NCBI GenBank assembly: GCA_963977065.1
Contig: CAXBNF010000007.1
Span: forward strand, 1 to 64,000
Origin: Planktosalinus sp963977065
GTDB lineage: Bacteria; Bacteroidota; Bacteroidia; Flavobacteriales; Flavobacteriaceae
Direction: 5' to 3'
Length of the DNA stretch: 64,000 nt
Each line of letters opens with the position of its first letter. Within the stretch, counting starts at the first letter, position 1. The position numbers and the translations under genes are program-made. Positions 25,539 through 36,100 of the stretch are shown piece by piece. The notes beneath the pieces were generated by a model. The model was not told the DNA's origin. It worked only from the letters and a program-made list of their open reading frames with translations, and did no database searches.

Positions 25539-26966
25539 ATGAGTAAAACTGCGCAATCAGTTTGGACAAATTGTCTGTCTTTTATAGCGGATAACATCTC
25601 CCCACAAGCTTATAAAACTTGGTTTGAGCCCATACAGGCAGTTAAGTTAACTGAAAACGCGTTAAGTATTCAAGTACCCAGTAAGTTTTTTTATGAGTGG
25701 TTGGAAGAACATTATGTGAAGTTGTTAAAAGTTTCCTTAACCAAAGAGCTGGGCGAAAATGCTAAATTGGTTTATGTAATCAAAATGGAAAACACTTATG
25801 GTAACAAACAACCCTTTACCGAAAAAATTCCAAGTTCAAACAGGTCTCAGGTAAAATCGCAAGAGGTTGATGTTCCTTTAAAAAATAAAAATCCGGAGTT
25901 AAAAAATCCCTTTGTCATTCCCGGAATAAGAAATGTAAAGATTGAATCACAACTCAATCCCAATTACAGTTTTGAAAACTTTTTGGAAGGCGATTCAAAC
26001 AGGTTGGCACGTTCTGCCGGTTTGGCGGTTTCAAACAAGCCCGGGGGCACCTCTTTTAATCCGCTTCTCGTTTTTGGTGGAGTTGGTTTGGGTAAAACCC
26101 ATTTGGCGCACGCTATCGGTGTGGACATAAAGGATAAGTATCCTGAAAAAACGGTTCTTTACATTTCAGCAGAAAAATTTACTCAGCAATACATTGAGTC
26201 TGTCAAGAAAAACAACCGGAACGATTTTATTCATTTCTACCAAATAATGGATGTGCTCATTGTGGATGACATTCAGTTTTTATCGGGTAAATCAGGGACT
26301 CAGGATGTCTTTTTTCACATCTTCAATCATTTACACCAAAATGGAAAACAGGTTATTTTAACCAGTGACAAGGCACCGGTTGATATGATTGATATTGAAC
26401 AACGGTTGTTATCACGATTTAAATGGGGACTTTCTGCCGAGTTGCAACATCCCGATTTTGAAACCCGTGTTTCCATCATAAAAAATAAACTGTATCGCGA
26501 CGGCGTAGAAATGCCCGAAGATATCATTGAGTTTTTGGCAAACAACATCAAAACAAACATACGTGAACTGGAAGGTGCCATCATCTCCCTGATTGCACAC
26601 TCCTCTTTCAACAGAAGAGACATCACCATCGACCTGGCAAGAAAAATAGTTGATAACTATGTGAAACACACCAAACGTGAAGTATCGATTGATTACATTC
26701 AAAAAGTAGTTTCAGATTATTTTCAGATGGATGTGGACACGCTTCAGTCAAAAACCAGAAAGCGTCACATTGTTCAAGCGCGGCAACTCGCGATGTTTTT
26801 TGCTAAAAAATTCACAAAGGCTTCCCTGGCAAGCATAGGTTCCCAAATTGGAAGACGTGACCACGCGACTGTTCTTCACGCCTGTAAAACTGTTGACAAT
26901 CTCACTTCAACAGACAAGCAGTTTAGAAAATATGTGGAAGACCTCAACAAAAAATTGACCCTTTAA
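25539..26966 (+). CDS. dnaA: Chromosomal replication initiator protein DnaA
   Basis: A 475-residue AAA+ initiator. Domain I (1-85) begins AQSVWTNCLSFI; the linker is short; the ATPase domain has Walker A GGVGLGKTHLAHA, Walker B VLIVDDIQFL, and sensor-2 region; domain IV has the DNA-binding helix-turn-helix with the signature GRRDHATVLHACKTV. dnaN is not next to it. It is followed after 11 bases by the phosphatase gene, as in other flavobacteria. The leader contains a terminator-like hairpin. Confidence 0.97.
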   Translation: MSKTAQSVWTNCLSFIADNISPQAYKTWFEPIQAVKLTENALSIQVPSKFFYEWLEEHYVKLLKVSLTKELGENAKLVYVIKMENTYGNKQPFTEKIPSSNRSQVKSQEVDVPLKNKNPELKNPFVIPGIRNVKIESQLNPNYSFENFLEGDSNRLARSAGLAVSNKPGGTSFNPLLVFGGVGLGKTHLAHAIGVDIKDKYPEKTVLYISAEKFTQQYIESVKKNNRNDFIHFYQIMDVLIVDDIQFLSGKSGTQDVFFHIFNHLHQNGKQVILTSDKAPVDMIDIEQRLLSRFKWGLSAELQHPDFETRVSIIKNKLYRDGVEMPEDIIEFLANNIKTNIRELEGAIISLIAHSSFNRRDITIDLARKIVDNYVKHTKREVSIDYIQKVVSDYFQMDVDTLQSKTRKRHIVQARQLAMFFAKKFTKASLASIGSQIGRRDHATVLHACKTVDNLTSTDKQFRKYVEDLNKKLTL

Positions 26967-26977
26967 ATTTCTTGGTT

Positions 26978-27430
26978 ATGAAGACACGTATCTTAATGGT
27001 CTGTCTTGGTAATATTTGCAGGTCACCTCTGGCTGAAGGTATTCTTAAATCCAAACTCAATCCCGAACGATTTATAGTTGACTCCGCCGGAACCGGTCAT
27101 TGGCATGTGGGGGATGCACCCGACCACAGAAGCATTAAAGTGGCAAAAAAGTATGGAATTGACATTTCATATCAAAGAGGAAGGCAATTTTCTGAACGTG
27201 ATTATGAAGACTTTGACCTCATTTATGTTATGGACAATGAGAACAAAAAAAATGTTCTTGAATTGGCTCCCGACGAAACTTCAAAAAAAAAAGTACGCCT
27301 TATTTTAAACGAACTCTTTGAAAATGAAAATGTGGATGTACCTGATCCTTATTATGGGGGTGAAAACGACTTTGAACATGTTTTCAAACTGCTTAATGAG
27401 GCTTCAGAATTGATATCTAAGAAACTTTAA
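26978..27430 (+). CDS. Low-molecular-weight protein-tyrosine phosphatase
   Basis: A 150-residue phosphatase. The P-loop CLGNICRS (C-x5-R-S) stands at residues 8-15 and the general-acid Asp is in VPDPYYGG near residue 118. The ATG at 26978 is preferred to the TTG six bases upstream. It lies 11 bases after dnaA and is probably co-transcribed. Targets are unknown; in other bacteria such enzymes act on tyrosine-phosphorylated kinases of polysaccharide export. Confidence 0.93.
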   Translation: MKTRILMVCLGNICRSPLAEGILKSKLNPERFIVDSAGTGHWHVGDAPDHRSIKVAKKYGIDISYQRGRQFSERDYEDFDLIYVMDNENKKNVLELAPDETSKKKVRLILNELFENENVDVPDPYYGGENDFEHVFKLLNEASELISKKL

Positions 27431-27466
27431 ATTTAAAGTTCTACTCTAAATTATCGTTAAAACCAT

Positions 27467-27484
27467 TAATTAAAATTTTAATTA
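27467..27484. promoter_or_regulatory. 18-bp perfect A/T palindrome and nearby inverted repeat
   Basis: TAATTAAAATTTTAATTA is a perfect palindrome, 43 bases before the ATG of the secreted dehydrogenase-like gene. A second inverted repeat TTACTTTAGTAA lies at 27498-27509. They may be regulator sites or chance in AT-rich DNA. Confidence 0.35.
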
Positions 27485-27527
27485 CCCTGAATATTACTTA
27501 CTTTAGTAACTTCATCTAAAAAAAGCC

Positions 27528-28898
27528 ATGAAAACATTATATGCCTTTCTATTTTCACTTCTTATTACTACAATTTCGTTTTCTCAAGAACTTGAACTAC
27601 AACTTGTCGCCAATGGTTTTAGCTCCCCATTAGAATTAAAACACGCCGGTGATGACAGACTTTTTGTAGTTGAGCAAGGAGGTCGTATAAAAATTTTAAA
27701 TTCTGACGGTACAGTAAATCCAACACCCTTTTTAAATATATCCTCAAATATATCCTCAGGCGGCGAAAGAGGGCTTTTAGGACTGGCATTCCATCCTGAC
27801 TATGCAAATAATGGTTTCTTCTATGTTTATTATACAAATCCGGCAGGTAATTCTCAAATATCCAGATTTTCGGTGAGTGGTGACCCAGATATAGCAGACC
27901 CATCTTCTGAACTCCAAATGCTCTCCTTTAACCAGCCATTTTCAAACCACAACGGGGGTCATATTGCTTTTGGACCCGATGGTATGTTATATATTGCCAG
28001 TGGCGATGGAGGTAGTGGTGGTGATCCTCAAAATTATTCTCAAACCTTAACTACTCTTCTAGGAAAAATATTACGCATTGATGTTGATTTACCTGCTCCC
28101 TATATCCCGGCAGATAATCCTTTTGTCGATAATTCTGCTGTGCTTGATGAAATCTGGGCATATGGTGTGCGTAACCCATGGAAGTTTTCTTTTGACAGTG
28201 AAACCGGAGACTTATGGATGGCAGATGTGGGCCAGGGCTCTTGGGAAGAAATAAATAAAGAACCTTCAACTGCAGCCGGCTTGAACTATGGCTGGAGATG
28301 TTATGAAGGCAACGCACCTTTTAACACCAATGGTTGCCCGCCTCAAAACGAACTCACCTTCCCTTTTGCTGAATACAGTCGTACTTCCGGCAGGTGTTCC
28401 ATTACCGGAGGCTATGTTTACAGAGGGCCCGATTACCCGGGGATTGAAGGACTCTATTTCTTTGCCGATTTATGTAGCAATGACATTGGTACTGTTGACC
28501 AGGATGGAAATCTGACTTTATGGGGGCCACTGGGAGCCACAACCATTACAAGCTTTGGTGTTGATGTAAATCAAAAACTGTATGTGGTCGCTTTTGGCGG
28601 TGGTAGCATTTTTGAAGTCATTGATAATTCGTTAATCTCTAATCCTGAATTTGATTTTTCTGATTCTTTAAGCATCTACCCTAACCCAACAAATGACTTT
28701 TTAACGATTAGTTCAGACGCTAAAGATTTAAAAACTATTGAAATTATGGGTATCACGGGCAATGTGATAGAATCTTTTAAATCTTTAAACAATAAAACCA
28801 TTCAAATTGATGTTACCGGAATGAACTCCGGTCTTTATCTAATCAAGATACTTTCTGATAATTTGAAACCGGTTTATAAAAAATTCATCATTAAATAG
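27528..28898 (+). CDS. Secreted PQQ-dependent sugar dehydrogenase-like protein with type IX sorting domain
   Basis: A 456-residue secreted protein. Signal peptide cleaved after FSQ (about residue 19). Residues 25-365 form a six-bladed propeller of the glucose/sorbosone dehydrogenase family, with ERGLLGLAFHPDY, NHNGGHIAFGPDGMLYIASGDGG and YGVRNPWKFSFD. Residues 385-456 are a Por type A C-terminal domain (YPNPTNDFLTI ... NSGLYLIKI ... KKFIIK), which sends the protein through the type IX system. PQQ binding is inferred from the family. It overlaps the following methyltransferase start by one base. Confidence 0.92.
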   Translation: MKTLYAFLFSLLITTISFSQELELQLVANGFSSPLELKHAGDDRLFVVEQGGRIKILNSDGTVNPTPFLNISSNISSGGERGLLGLAFHPDYANNGFFYVYYTNPAGNSQISRFSVSGDPDIADPSSELQMLSFNQPFSNHNGGHIAFGPDGMLYIASGDGGSGGDPQNYSQTLTTLLGKILRIDVDLPAPYIPADNPFVDNSAVLDEIWAYGVRNPWKFSFDSETGDLWMADVGQGSWEEINKEPSTAAGLNYGWRCYEGNAPFNTNGCPPQNELTFPFAEYSRTSGRCSITGGYVYRGPDYPGIEGLYFFADLCSNDIGTVDQDGNLTLWGPLGATTITSFGVDVNQKLYVVAFGGGSIFEVIDNSLISNPEFDFSDSLSIYPNPTNDFLTISSDAKDLKTIEIMGITGNVIESFKSLNNKTIQIDVTGMNSGLYLIKILSDNLKPVYKKFIIK

Positions 28899-29623
28899 TG
28901 AATCACTCCCCAAATAAAGGAACTATTTATCTAATCCCCACTACTTTAGGAGACACCAATCCTCTGGAAGTATTACCCCTTTCTGTTAAAAAAATTGTTG
29001 AACAGGTGAATTTTTACATCGTTGAAAACGAAAAGTCTGCCAGAGCATTTATTAAAAGCATCAGTCCCGGAAAATCACAACCAAAGCTTCATATTTCCTT
29101 ATTAAATAAATTTACAGACCCTCTTGAAATACCCGATTTAATTGACCCCTGTTTAGAAGGGCACGATGTTGGAATTTTGTCTGAAGCCGGTTGCCCGGGT
29201 ATAGCAGACCCCGGTGCTGAAGTTATAAAATATGCTCATGAAAAAAACCTTAAAGTAGTCCCTTTGGTTGGACCCTCTTCAATTTTACTTGCAATGATGG
29301 CTAGTGGTTTTAACGGACAATCATTTGCTTTTAACGGGTACCTCACAATCGATAAGGACCTAAGGAAAAAAGAACTAAAACGTTTGGAAAAACTTTCACT
29401 TGAAGCAAATCAAACGCAACTATTCATAGAAACCCCTTATCGAAATGATGGGTTTTTAAATGATTTAACGAGCACTTTATCTCTGCAAACTAAGGTTTGT
29501 ATCGCTTGTGACCTTACATTACCCACAGAATTTATAAAAACAAAAACAGTGGAGGAATGGAAAAAAACAAAGGTTGACCTTCATAAAAGACCAACCTTAT
29601 TTTTATTTCATAAAGAATTTTGA
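28898..29623 (+). CDS. SAM-dependent methyltransferase, RsmI-like (tetrapyrrole methylase fold)
   Basis: A 241-residue protein of the tetrapyrrole/diphthamide methylase superfamily. GTIYLIPTTLGD opens the fold; LSEAGCPGIADPGAEVI and VPLVGPSSILLAMMASGF match RsmI, the 16S rRNA C1402 2'-O-methyltransferase. It lacks the C-terminal extension of full-length RsmI. Flavobacteria often carry both a full RsmI and this shorter paralogue, so its substrate is open. It starts with GTG overlapping the stop of the previous gene (TAGTG). Confidence 0.82.
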   Translation: MNHSPNKGTIYLIPTTLGDTNPLEVLPLSVKKIVEQVNFYIVENEKSARAFIKSISPGKSQPKLHISLLNKFTDPLEIPDLIDPCLEGHDVGILSEAGCPGIADPGAEVIKYAHEKNLKVVPLVGPSSILLAMMASGFNGQSFAFNGYLTIDKDLRKKELKRLEKLSLEANQTQLFIETPYRNDGFLNDLTSTLSLQTKVCIACDLTLPTEFIKTKTVEEWKKTKVDLHKRPTLFLFHKEF

Positions 29624-29624
29624 G

Positions 29625-30275
29625 TTACCCCTTAAATACTACTTTTGCATTTTGATTGGGTACAATATGAGAAGTATCATATCCGGAGAATTTTCTTAGA
29701 TAATATCTCACTGAAGTTCCAAAGGCATCTTCAAATACATCTGTACCACCGCTTCTCAAAAATTTCTTGACATTACCGGGCCCTGCAAGATGTGCCGCAG
29801 CAAGAATTCCGGATTCAGTAATATACACACCATTGACATATTTACCTGAATAGCGCTGAATATCTCTTCGCAATACCCATTTATTTCGGGCTGCATATGC
29901 TTTAAAAGCCGATTCTTGGAGAATAGGGTTACTTAAAAATAAATCTGTATCATAAATACCAATCATACGGAGTGTTGCTCGTCCAAACTGGTACTTGCCC
30001 ATATATCCAAAATCATTAATAATTGTATAATCTCCTCTGGACTCTTTAAAAGCTAATGCTTCTCTAAAGCCCATAAAAGTTTTTCCAAGTAAAGGGTATG
30101 CGATAAATTCATCGTCTTCTATGAAAATGCTTGATTCGTCAGGCACATCATAGTAAAGGTCAAGTCCATAAGTAGAGTAATGTGAAAAGTCAATAGTACT
30201 CTTAGACAAAAATCCCCAGCTAATACTAAGTAAAGCGATAGGGAAAACGATTAATAGAATCTGTCTTTTTTTCAT
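29625..30275 (-). CDS. Exported lysozyme-like (transglycosylase-fold) protein
   Basis: A 216-residue protein with an N-terminal membrane or signal segment (residues 5-24). The domain from about 70 to 200 has a lysozyme-like pattern: ALAFKESRGDYTIINDFGYMGKYQFG, with the candidate catalytic Glu in KESRGD, then AAHLAGPGNVKKFLRSGG. It probably cleaves peptidoglycan strands in the periplasm. It converges on the RsmI-like gene with one base between stops and shares strand and neighbourhood with mltG, though separated by 280 bases. Confidence 0.75.
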   Translation of the reverse strand: MKKRQILLIVFPIALLSISWGFLSKSTIDFSHYSTYGLDLYYDVPDESSIFIEDDEFIAYPLLGKTFMGFREALAFKESRGDYTIINDFGYMGKYQFGRATLRMIGIYDTDLFLSNPILQESAFKAYAARNKWVLRRDIQRYSGKYVNGVYITESGILAAAHLAGPGNVKKFLRSGGTDVFEDAFGTSVRYYLRKFSGYDTSHIVPNQNAKVVFKG

Positions 30276-30555
30276 TATAATTTGCTTTTTTTGAAGTAAT
30301 TTTCTTACCTCTCAAAATCGGGCGCAAATATACAACATTTTATAAAAAAATGGAAATCAAACTGTTAAAGAATCTTAAAACCCAAAATTACCCTTTTTGA
30401 GTCTCTTGTAAAGTCCTATTTTTAGTATGGCTGAGGAGTAAAGCACACAATAAATAAACAGTACGTTTTTTAAGAATAAATTAAGAAAAGTGGTGTGATT
30501 TTACCTTCATTTTTAAATCTAAAACGAAGATTAAACTAAAAATGAAATGAAAATA
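30276..30555. other. Non-coding spacer between mltG and the lysozyme-like gene
   Basis: No gene is seen. On the minus strand TATATTTG (30325-30332) is a full match to the -7 consensus, 50 bases before the lysozyme-like gene start. The rest is AT-rich without clear structure. No terminator hairpin was recognised after mltG. Confidence 0.5.
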
Positions 30556-31599
30556 TTAACGATTTATTCCCTGTTTATTAATCCATTTAATATACTGTTG
30601 TCTGTTTCTATTATGTTGCGCAAGTGATTTTGCAAAAAGATGATACCCTGGATTTGAAACATCTGCCACAAAATAGAAATAATCGTGCTTTTCAGGGTTT
30701 AGCACGGCTTCAATTGATGAAATATCAGGCATTGAAATAGGACCCGGTGGAATTCCGGGATATTTATAGGTATTGTATGGAGAATCGATTTCTAAATCTT
30801 TAAACAAAACACGTTTAATAACGGTATCAAAATCTCCTGTTTCTTTTTTTATAGCAAAGATGACTGTTGGATCTGCCTGAAGCAACATCCCCACTCTTAA
30901 TCTGTTTAAGTAAACACCGGCAACACGGGGTCTTTCATCAACGCGTGCTGTTTCCTTTTGAACAATCGCTGCAAGATTCATCACTTGATGAGGGCTTAGT
31001 CCAAGTTGGGAGGCCTTCTTTAATCTTTGTTCATTCCAAAATCGATTGTATTCAGTTAACATTCGGTCTCTAAAAGTTTCGGCAGAAGAATTCCAGTAAA
31101 ACTCATAGGTGTTGGGTATAAAAAGATTCAGTCCATTCTCGCTGTTAAACCCATTTTGAACTAAATAAGTCTCATCTGTTATTTTTTGAAGTAAGGAGAG
31201 GCTATCTGCCTCTATTTGTTCAGCAATACGACCTGCCAAATTTGCAAGCCTTTCTTGGTTGTTAAAAGATATTTGTATGGGAATATTTTTACTTCGTAAA
31301 CTATTTACAATGTCGTTATTGTTCATACCCTTTTTTATCGCATACTTACCGGGTTTTACATTTGCTACATAGCCCTTTTTTTGAGCCACTTTGTCAAAGC
31401 TTTCTATGTTTTTTAACAGAGGTACTAATTGTTGACGCACTTCTTGATAAGACCTGTCACTACTCACGAGCACAAAAGCGGTTTCATTTTCAAAACTTGT
31501 ATTTGGTAAAAAGATTGTTTTGTAAACATAGTAAGAAAAAATGCCTGCCGCCACGATACCGGCAAGAACAATAGTTAGTAATATTCGCTTGATATACAT
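30556..31599 (-). CDS. mltG: Endolytic murein transglycosylase
   Basis: A 347-residue inner-membrane enzyme that cuts nascent glycan strands and sets their length. One N-terminal membrane helix (about 5-27), a LysM-like region, then the YceG catalytic domain with the active Glu in AAIVQKETARVDERPRVAGVYLNRL-type motif and LQADPTV. The C-terminus has PGPISMPDISSIEAVLNPEKHDYFYFVA-like family sequence. It is divergent from the serine deaminase gene. Confidence 0.95.
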   Translation of the reverse strand: MYIKRILLTIVLAGIVAAGIFSYYVYKTIFLPNTSFENETAFVLVSSDRSYQEVRQQLVPLLKNIESFDKVAQKKGYVANVKPGKYAIKKGMNNNDIVNSLRSKNIPIQISFNNQERLANLAGRIAEQIEADSLSLLQKITDETYLVQNGFNSENGLNLFIPNTYEFYWNSSAETFRDRMLTEYNRFWNEQRLKKASQLGLSPHQVMNLAAIVQKETARVDERPRVAGVYLNRLRVGMLLQADPTVIFAIKKETGDFDTVIKRVLFKDLEIDSPYNTYKYPGIPPGPISMPDISSIEAVLNPEKHDYFYFVADVSNPGYHLFAKSLAQHNRNRQQYIKWINKQGINR

Positions 31600-31627
31600 C
31601 TAAAAAAGGACTTGAATGTTTGTACGC

Positions 31628-31635
31628 CAAAGTTA
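31628..31635 (-). promoter_or_regulatory. -7 box of mltG
   Basis: Minus strand TAACTTTG matches TAnnTTTG, 28 bases before the mltG ATG. A -33 TTG is not clear. Confidence 0.5.
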
Positions 31636-31710
31636 CTATAAAATAAAAAGAACTTTATTCTAATGTGTTCTAAAAAAGTGGTAAAATTTCTTTGATGAAA
31701 ATATACTTAG

Positions 31711-31718
31711 TATCTTTG
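31711..31718 (+). promoter_or_regulatory. -7 box of sdaA
   Basis: TATCTTTG matches TAnnTTTG, 17 bases before the sdaA ATG. A TTTG at 31691-31694 lies 16 bases upstream, slightly short of the usual spacing. Confidence 0.55.
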
Positions 31719-31735
31719 ATTTTAAAGTTAAAAAT

Positions 31736-33160
31736 ATGGAAAGCATAAGCGTTTTTGATATGTTAAAAATTGGTGTAGGACCTTCCAGCTCTCACACTTT
31801 AGGCCCCTGGAGAGCTGCTCAACGATGGATTGATGAATTAAAAACGGCTCAACATTTTGATCAAATAACAGAAATCTTCATTGACCTGTATGGTTCTCTT
31901 TCATTAACCGGAAAAGGACATGCAACAGACCTTGCTTCTATATTGGGGCTAAGCGGTTATGACCCTGTGACCATACCTATTGAAACCATAGATTCTGAAA
32001 TTGAGCTTGTTAAAAATAACAAACACATTGTACTTAATGGAGAGCGCATTCTAGATTTTGAAATAGACAAACATGTTATTTTTTATAAAAAATTTCTCGA
32101 ATTTCATCCAAACGGCATCACATTTAGAGCTATTTTGAAAGATGGGAAAAAAATTTCATCCACCTTTTACTCAATTGGCGGTGGCTTTGTTGTAAAAAAA
32201 GAACGAAAAAATGCCAAAAAGAAAAAAGAAGCATTTGGAAGATTTCCACACCCCGTGAGAAAGGCGACTGAACTTATCGAGCATTGCACTAAATACAACA
32301 AGAAAATATCTGAAATTGTTATGGACAATGAACGCTCTTTGCGTTCAGATGAAGAAATTGATGAAGGGTTGAAAGCAATTTGGAAAGTCATGTTGGAGTC
32401 TATGTACACCGGTTGTCATACAGAAGGAATTCTCCCGGGAGGTTTGAATGTAACTCGCCGGTCTTTTAATTCTCATAAGTCATTAATCGGTGATGCCTAC
32501 TACTCAACTCCAGAAGAATGGATAGAAGCCATTAGAAATACAGAGGTAAAATTCAGGCAAATTTTGAAATGGGTGAGTTGCTTCGCATTGGCTGTAAATG
32601 AAGTAAATGCCTCTTTGGGACGTGTTGTAACTGCCCCCACAAACGGTAGTGCCGGTGTGATTCCTGCGGTATTGATGTATTATATGGTTATTGAAAATCA
32701 CGATGCCAATTTTGATGATGTGAAACAATTTTTATTGGTTGCCGGAGAAATTGGAAGCTTGTTTAAAAAAGGGGCAACCATATCTGCCGCTATGGGCGGT
32801 TGCCAGGCAGAAATTGGCGTTTCATCTTCTATGGCTGCGGGAGCTTTAACAGAATTGATGGGCGGAACACCTGACCAGGTATTGATGGCCAGCGAAATTG
32901 CCATGGAACATCATTTAGGGCTTACCTGCGACCCCATCGCAGGGCTCGTACAAATCCCCTGTATTGAACGTAATGCGATGGGAGCAATCAAAGCCATCAA
33001 TGCCTGTGAAATGGCACTTGATGGAGATGCTTCTAAAGCAAAAGTACCCTTGGATAAAGTAATTCAAACGATGTGGGAAACTGCGCAAGATATGAGTACA
33101 AAATACAAGGAAACCAGTGAGGGCGGACTCGCGGTTAGGGTTAACATGAGTGATTGCTAA
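31736..33160 (+). CDS. sdaA: L-serine ammonia-lyase, iron-sulfur dependent
   Basis: Deaminates L-serine to pyruvate and ammonia. The 474-residue protein is the single-chain form: the beta domain begins with GVGPSSSHTLGPWRAA and the alpha domain holds the cysteines that ligate the [4Fe-4S] cluster (GGCQAEIG, LTCDPIAGLVQIPCIERNA). It has its own -7 box and is divergent from mltG. It converges on the MACPF gene, sharing CTAA at the two stops. Confidence 0.96.
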   Translation: MESISVFDMLKIGVGPSSSHTLGPWRAAQRWIDELKTAQHFDQITEIFIDLYGSLSLTGKGHATDLASILGLSGYDPVTIPIETIDSEIELVKNNKHIVLNGERILDFEIDKHVIFYKKFLEFHPNGITFRAILKDGKKISSTFYSIGGGFVVKKERKNAKKKKEAFGRFPHPVRKATELIEHCTKYNKKISEIVMDNERSLRSDEEIDEGLKAIWKVMLESMYTGCHTEGILPGGLNVTRRSFNSHKSLIGDAYYSTPEEWIEAIRNTEVKFRQILKWVSCFALAVNEVNASLGRVVTAPTNGSAGVIPAVLMYYMVIENHDANFDDVKQFLLVAGEIGSLFKKGATISAAMGGCQAEIGVSSSMAAGALTELMGGTPDQVLMASEIAMEHHLGLTCDPIAGLVQIPCIERNAMGAIKAINACEMALDGDASKAKVPLDKVIQTMWETAQDMSTKYKETSEGGLAVRVNMSDC

Positions 33161-36100
33161 TTATAATTTGAAATCAAGTTTTTGATTTGTTTATTACTTG
33201 TTAGTTCAATTGCTTGTTTACCAAAATTATCTTTTGCATTTATGTCAATTTTAGTATCCAGTAAAAATTGAATAACAGGAATATTTTCTTCTCCTGCAAG
33301 TACTGCTTTGTGGAGCAAGGTTTCATTCTTATCATTTTTCACATTCAGGTTTACATTCTGGGTCTTTAAATATTGAAGCATTTTAAACCTGTTTTCTGTA
33401 TATGTCATCACCAACTGATGAATGGGTGTTTCGGTACTGACCTGAGTTATTGGACTCACCCCTTTATCTATCAAATACTTAAATCCTTCCAGAAAATCTG
33501 TTTTAATTGTAAGAATCAAGTGATTTGAATCAATTTCTGCACCATTTTCAACAAGTGTTTTTAAAATTTCTATTTGTCTGTAAAATATAGCTATTTCTAT
33601 TCCACTTTCAGGTTTAGATTTGTTTTCTAATAAAGCTTCAACAACTTGCAATTGCCCCTCTCTCACAGCTGTTCTCAATATAGCATCATTTTTAATTTGT
33701 AGCTTTTCAATAATTTTTACAGCCAGATTTTCATTATTTTGAAGGATTGCATCCATGGCATCTTGTTCAGTTTGCCCTTGAAGTGCGATAAAATCTTCAA
33801 TCTCAAGAGCTTCATTCTCATTTATACTTGATTTTGTATTATTATATTGTTCTTCATTAATTAAGGTGCTTACTTTTGGCTCCTCTGAAATATTTTCTAT
33901 GACAAGAGTGCTATCACTAGTTTGATTAACAAGCTTTTTTTCATAACCCACAATAAGCTTTTGATTTACTTTAATGACAGTTGAATTTAAATTATTTAAT
34001 TTTTTAAGTTCTGCCATTGAAAGTTGATGATCGTTAGCGATTTTCCCTAAATAATCCCCACTTTTAACTTGATAGATTTTTTCAATTTTGGTAGCATCAG
34101 GCTCAATAAACACCTCTTCGCTAGTGGGTGTATTTTCTGAAGTTAATGAAGAACTGTGTTTATTTTTTAAGAAGATTTTTAATTTTTGATTTACAAAAAT
34201 GGTATTTGTTTTTAAGTTGTTCCATTTTATTAATTCAGTTACTGTTGTATTGTATTGCCTTGCTATTTTGCCTAAGTAATCACCCTTTTTCACAACATAG
34301 GTTTCAATTGTATTTACCGGCTCAATAATTTGATTATTTTCTTTGTAAACAAGTTGTTCATTTTTAATTTCAACAACTTCCTTACCTGTTAAAGCACTCA
34401 CTAAAGCCAAGTCATTTGATTTAATTGCAAACTCAAGATCATTGTTTGCCGGTTGAGCACCCTCCCTTATGAGGGACTTTATAACATTGGGCGATCTATA
34501 AGCCACGGCCTTAAAAATCATATTGTTTTTTGGTGTAGCTCCTCTTTCAAGGAAGGCGATTGCCACCTCTTCATTATAGTTAGTTGTGTCAAATAGCAAA
34601 TCCAAGTCATTCGTGTTGGGGCGTATCCCTAAATCAAATAATCGATTAAAAAAAACAACCGGTTGGGATGTTAGAACGGCAGCTTTTATGAGTCCGTCAA
34701 CATTAATATTGGTTTTTCTATAATGCTTATTTTCGAGAAATTCAATATCTCCAATAGAGGCAGCGGCTATAAGCTCTGATGGCATGACATAAGTATGTCG
34801 TGATTTTAAATTTTGTATTTCATTTGAAACATTAACACTTTCAAGTGAATAAACAATTTCAAATTCATCACTATCAATAGTACTTAGTTGAATCTTTTTT
34901 TCAACTTTTTTTCTTAGAGCCTCTTTGAAGTGAATTTTATTTTCTTCTTCTCCTGAAATTACTAAATCATTTCGCCCTACTCCCTTTATCAATTTTTTAG
35001 ATTCATCCCAAACATTTGCAAAACCATTTTCAAAATTTTCATAGGGTACTATATATTCCAGCAATTTATTAACTTCAATTTTTTCATCGGTTATTAAGGT
35101 TTGCAATTCAATTTCACGTCTATCCAAAGCGTATGTAGAGGCAATAACGGTTTGAGAGTCTGCAAAACCTCCAAAAAATAAATCCCCTTTATAAGATGAT
35201 GTATTATCTGTTTCTTTTCCTGAATTGGTTTTTAAAATGGATACCAATCGTTGTTTAAATGGAATGGCATATTTTTTAAAAAAACCTGAAGAAACGGGCT
35301 CTTGCACTTCACTTTTTAGTTTTGATTCAATAAAATTGATATAAAGATCCAATGCAATTCTTTTTCGATCTATCAATGTATCATTTGGGAAATTCTCTTT
35401 GGTAAGTAACTTGCTAAGTCGCTGAAATTCGATAGCAATGGGTTTTGAATTTGATTCAATTGTTTTTTCCCATTGTTGAATAGTTGAGATATTTTCACTT
35501 CCGCCCTTAATAAATACTTGTTGACTTTTTATATTTAAAAAAGGGTCAGAAAAATCTTTACCCGCTTCCACCGCCTTTACAAGTTGGCTCACCTTTTCTT
35601 TGAATAATTTTTCATCATAAGGTGAAAAAAGAAATTCATCATTATCAATTGAAAAACGGTTTATATAATAACCTCCATAAGTAATTTGCAAGGGGAAATG
35701 TGTTCCAAAATGATGTACAAGCCCCGGAATACTCTTATCTTCAAAAATCCTAGAAACTGCTTCTAAAAATAAAGAATCTAGCTGAATAGCATCTGAAGTT
35801 AATGATTCGTTATACAATTCATTTTTCTGAATAGCATAAACCTGAATGGGTTTTGAACTACTCTCTATTATTTGAGGGTTAAAAGCACTGCTGTTTCTGC
35901 TTAAGAATAAATTTGTTGTAGTATCGGTCTTTAAAATTTGTTTTTCAAAATCAAAAGCCGAAGACACATAATATATTTCTTGATTTTGTTTGTCAAGTCT
36001 ATGAGTGTTTTTTGAAATGATTTTAAAAATGGGGCGAAATTTTTTAGTTACAATGCTTGGTTCATCTATATTCAACAAGTCAATTGTTCTTATATCATAT

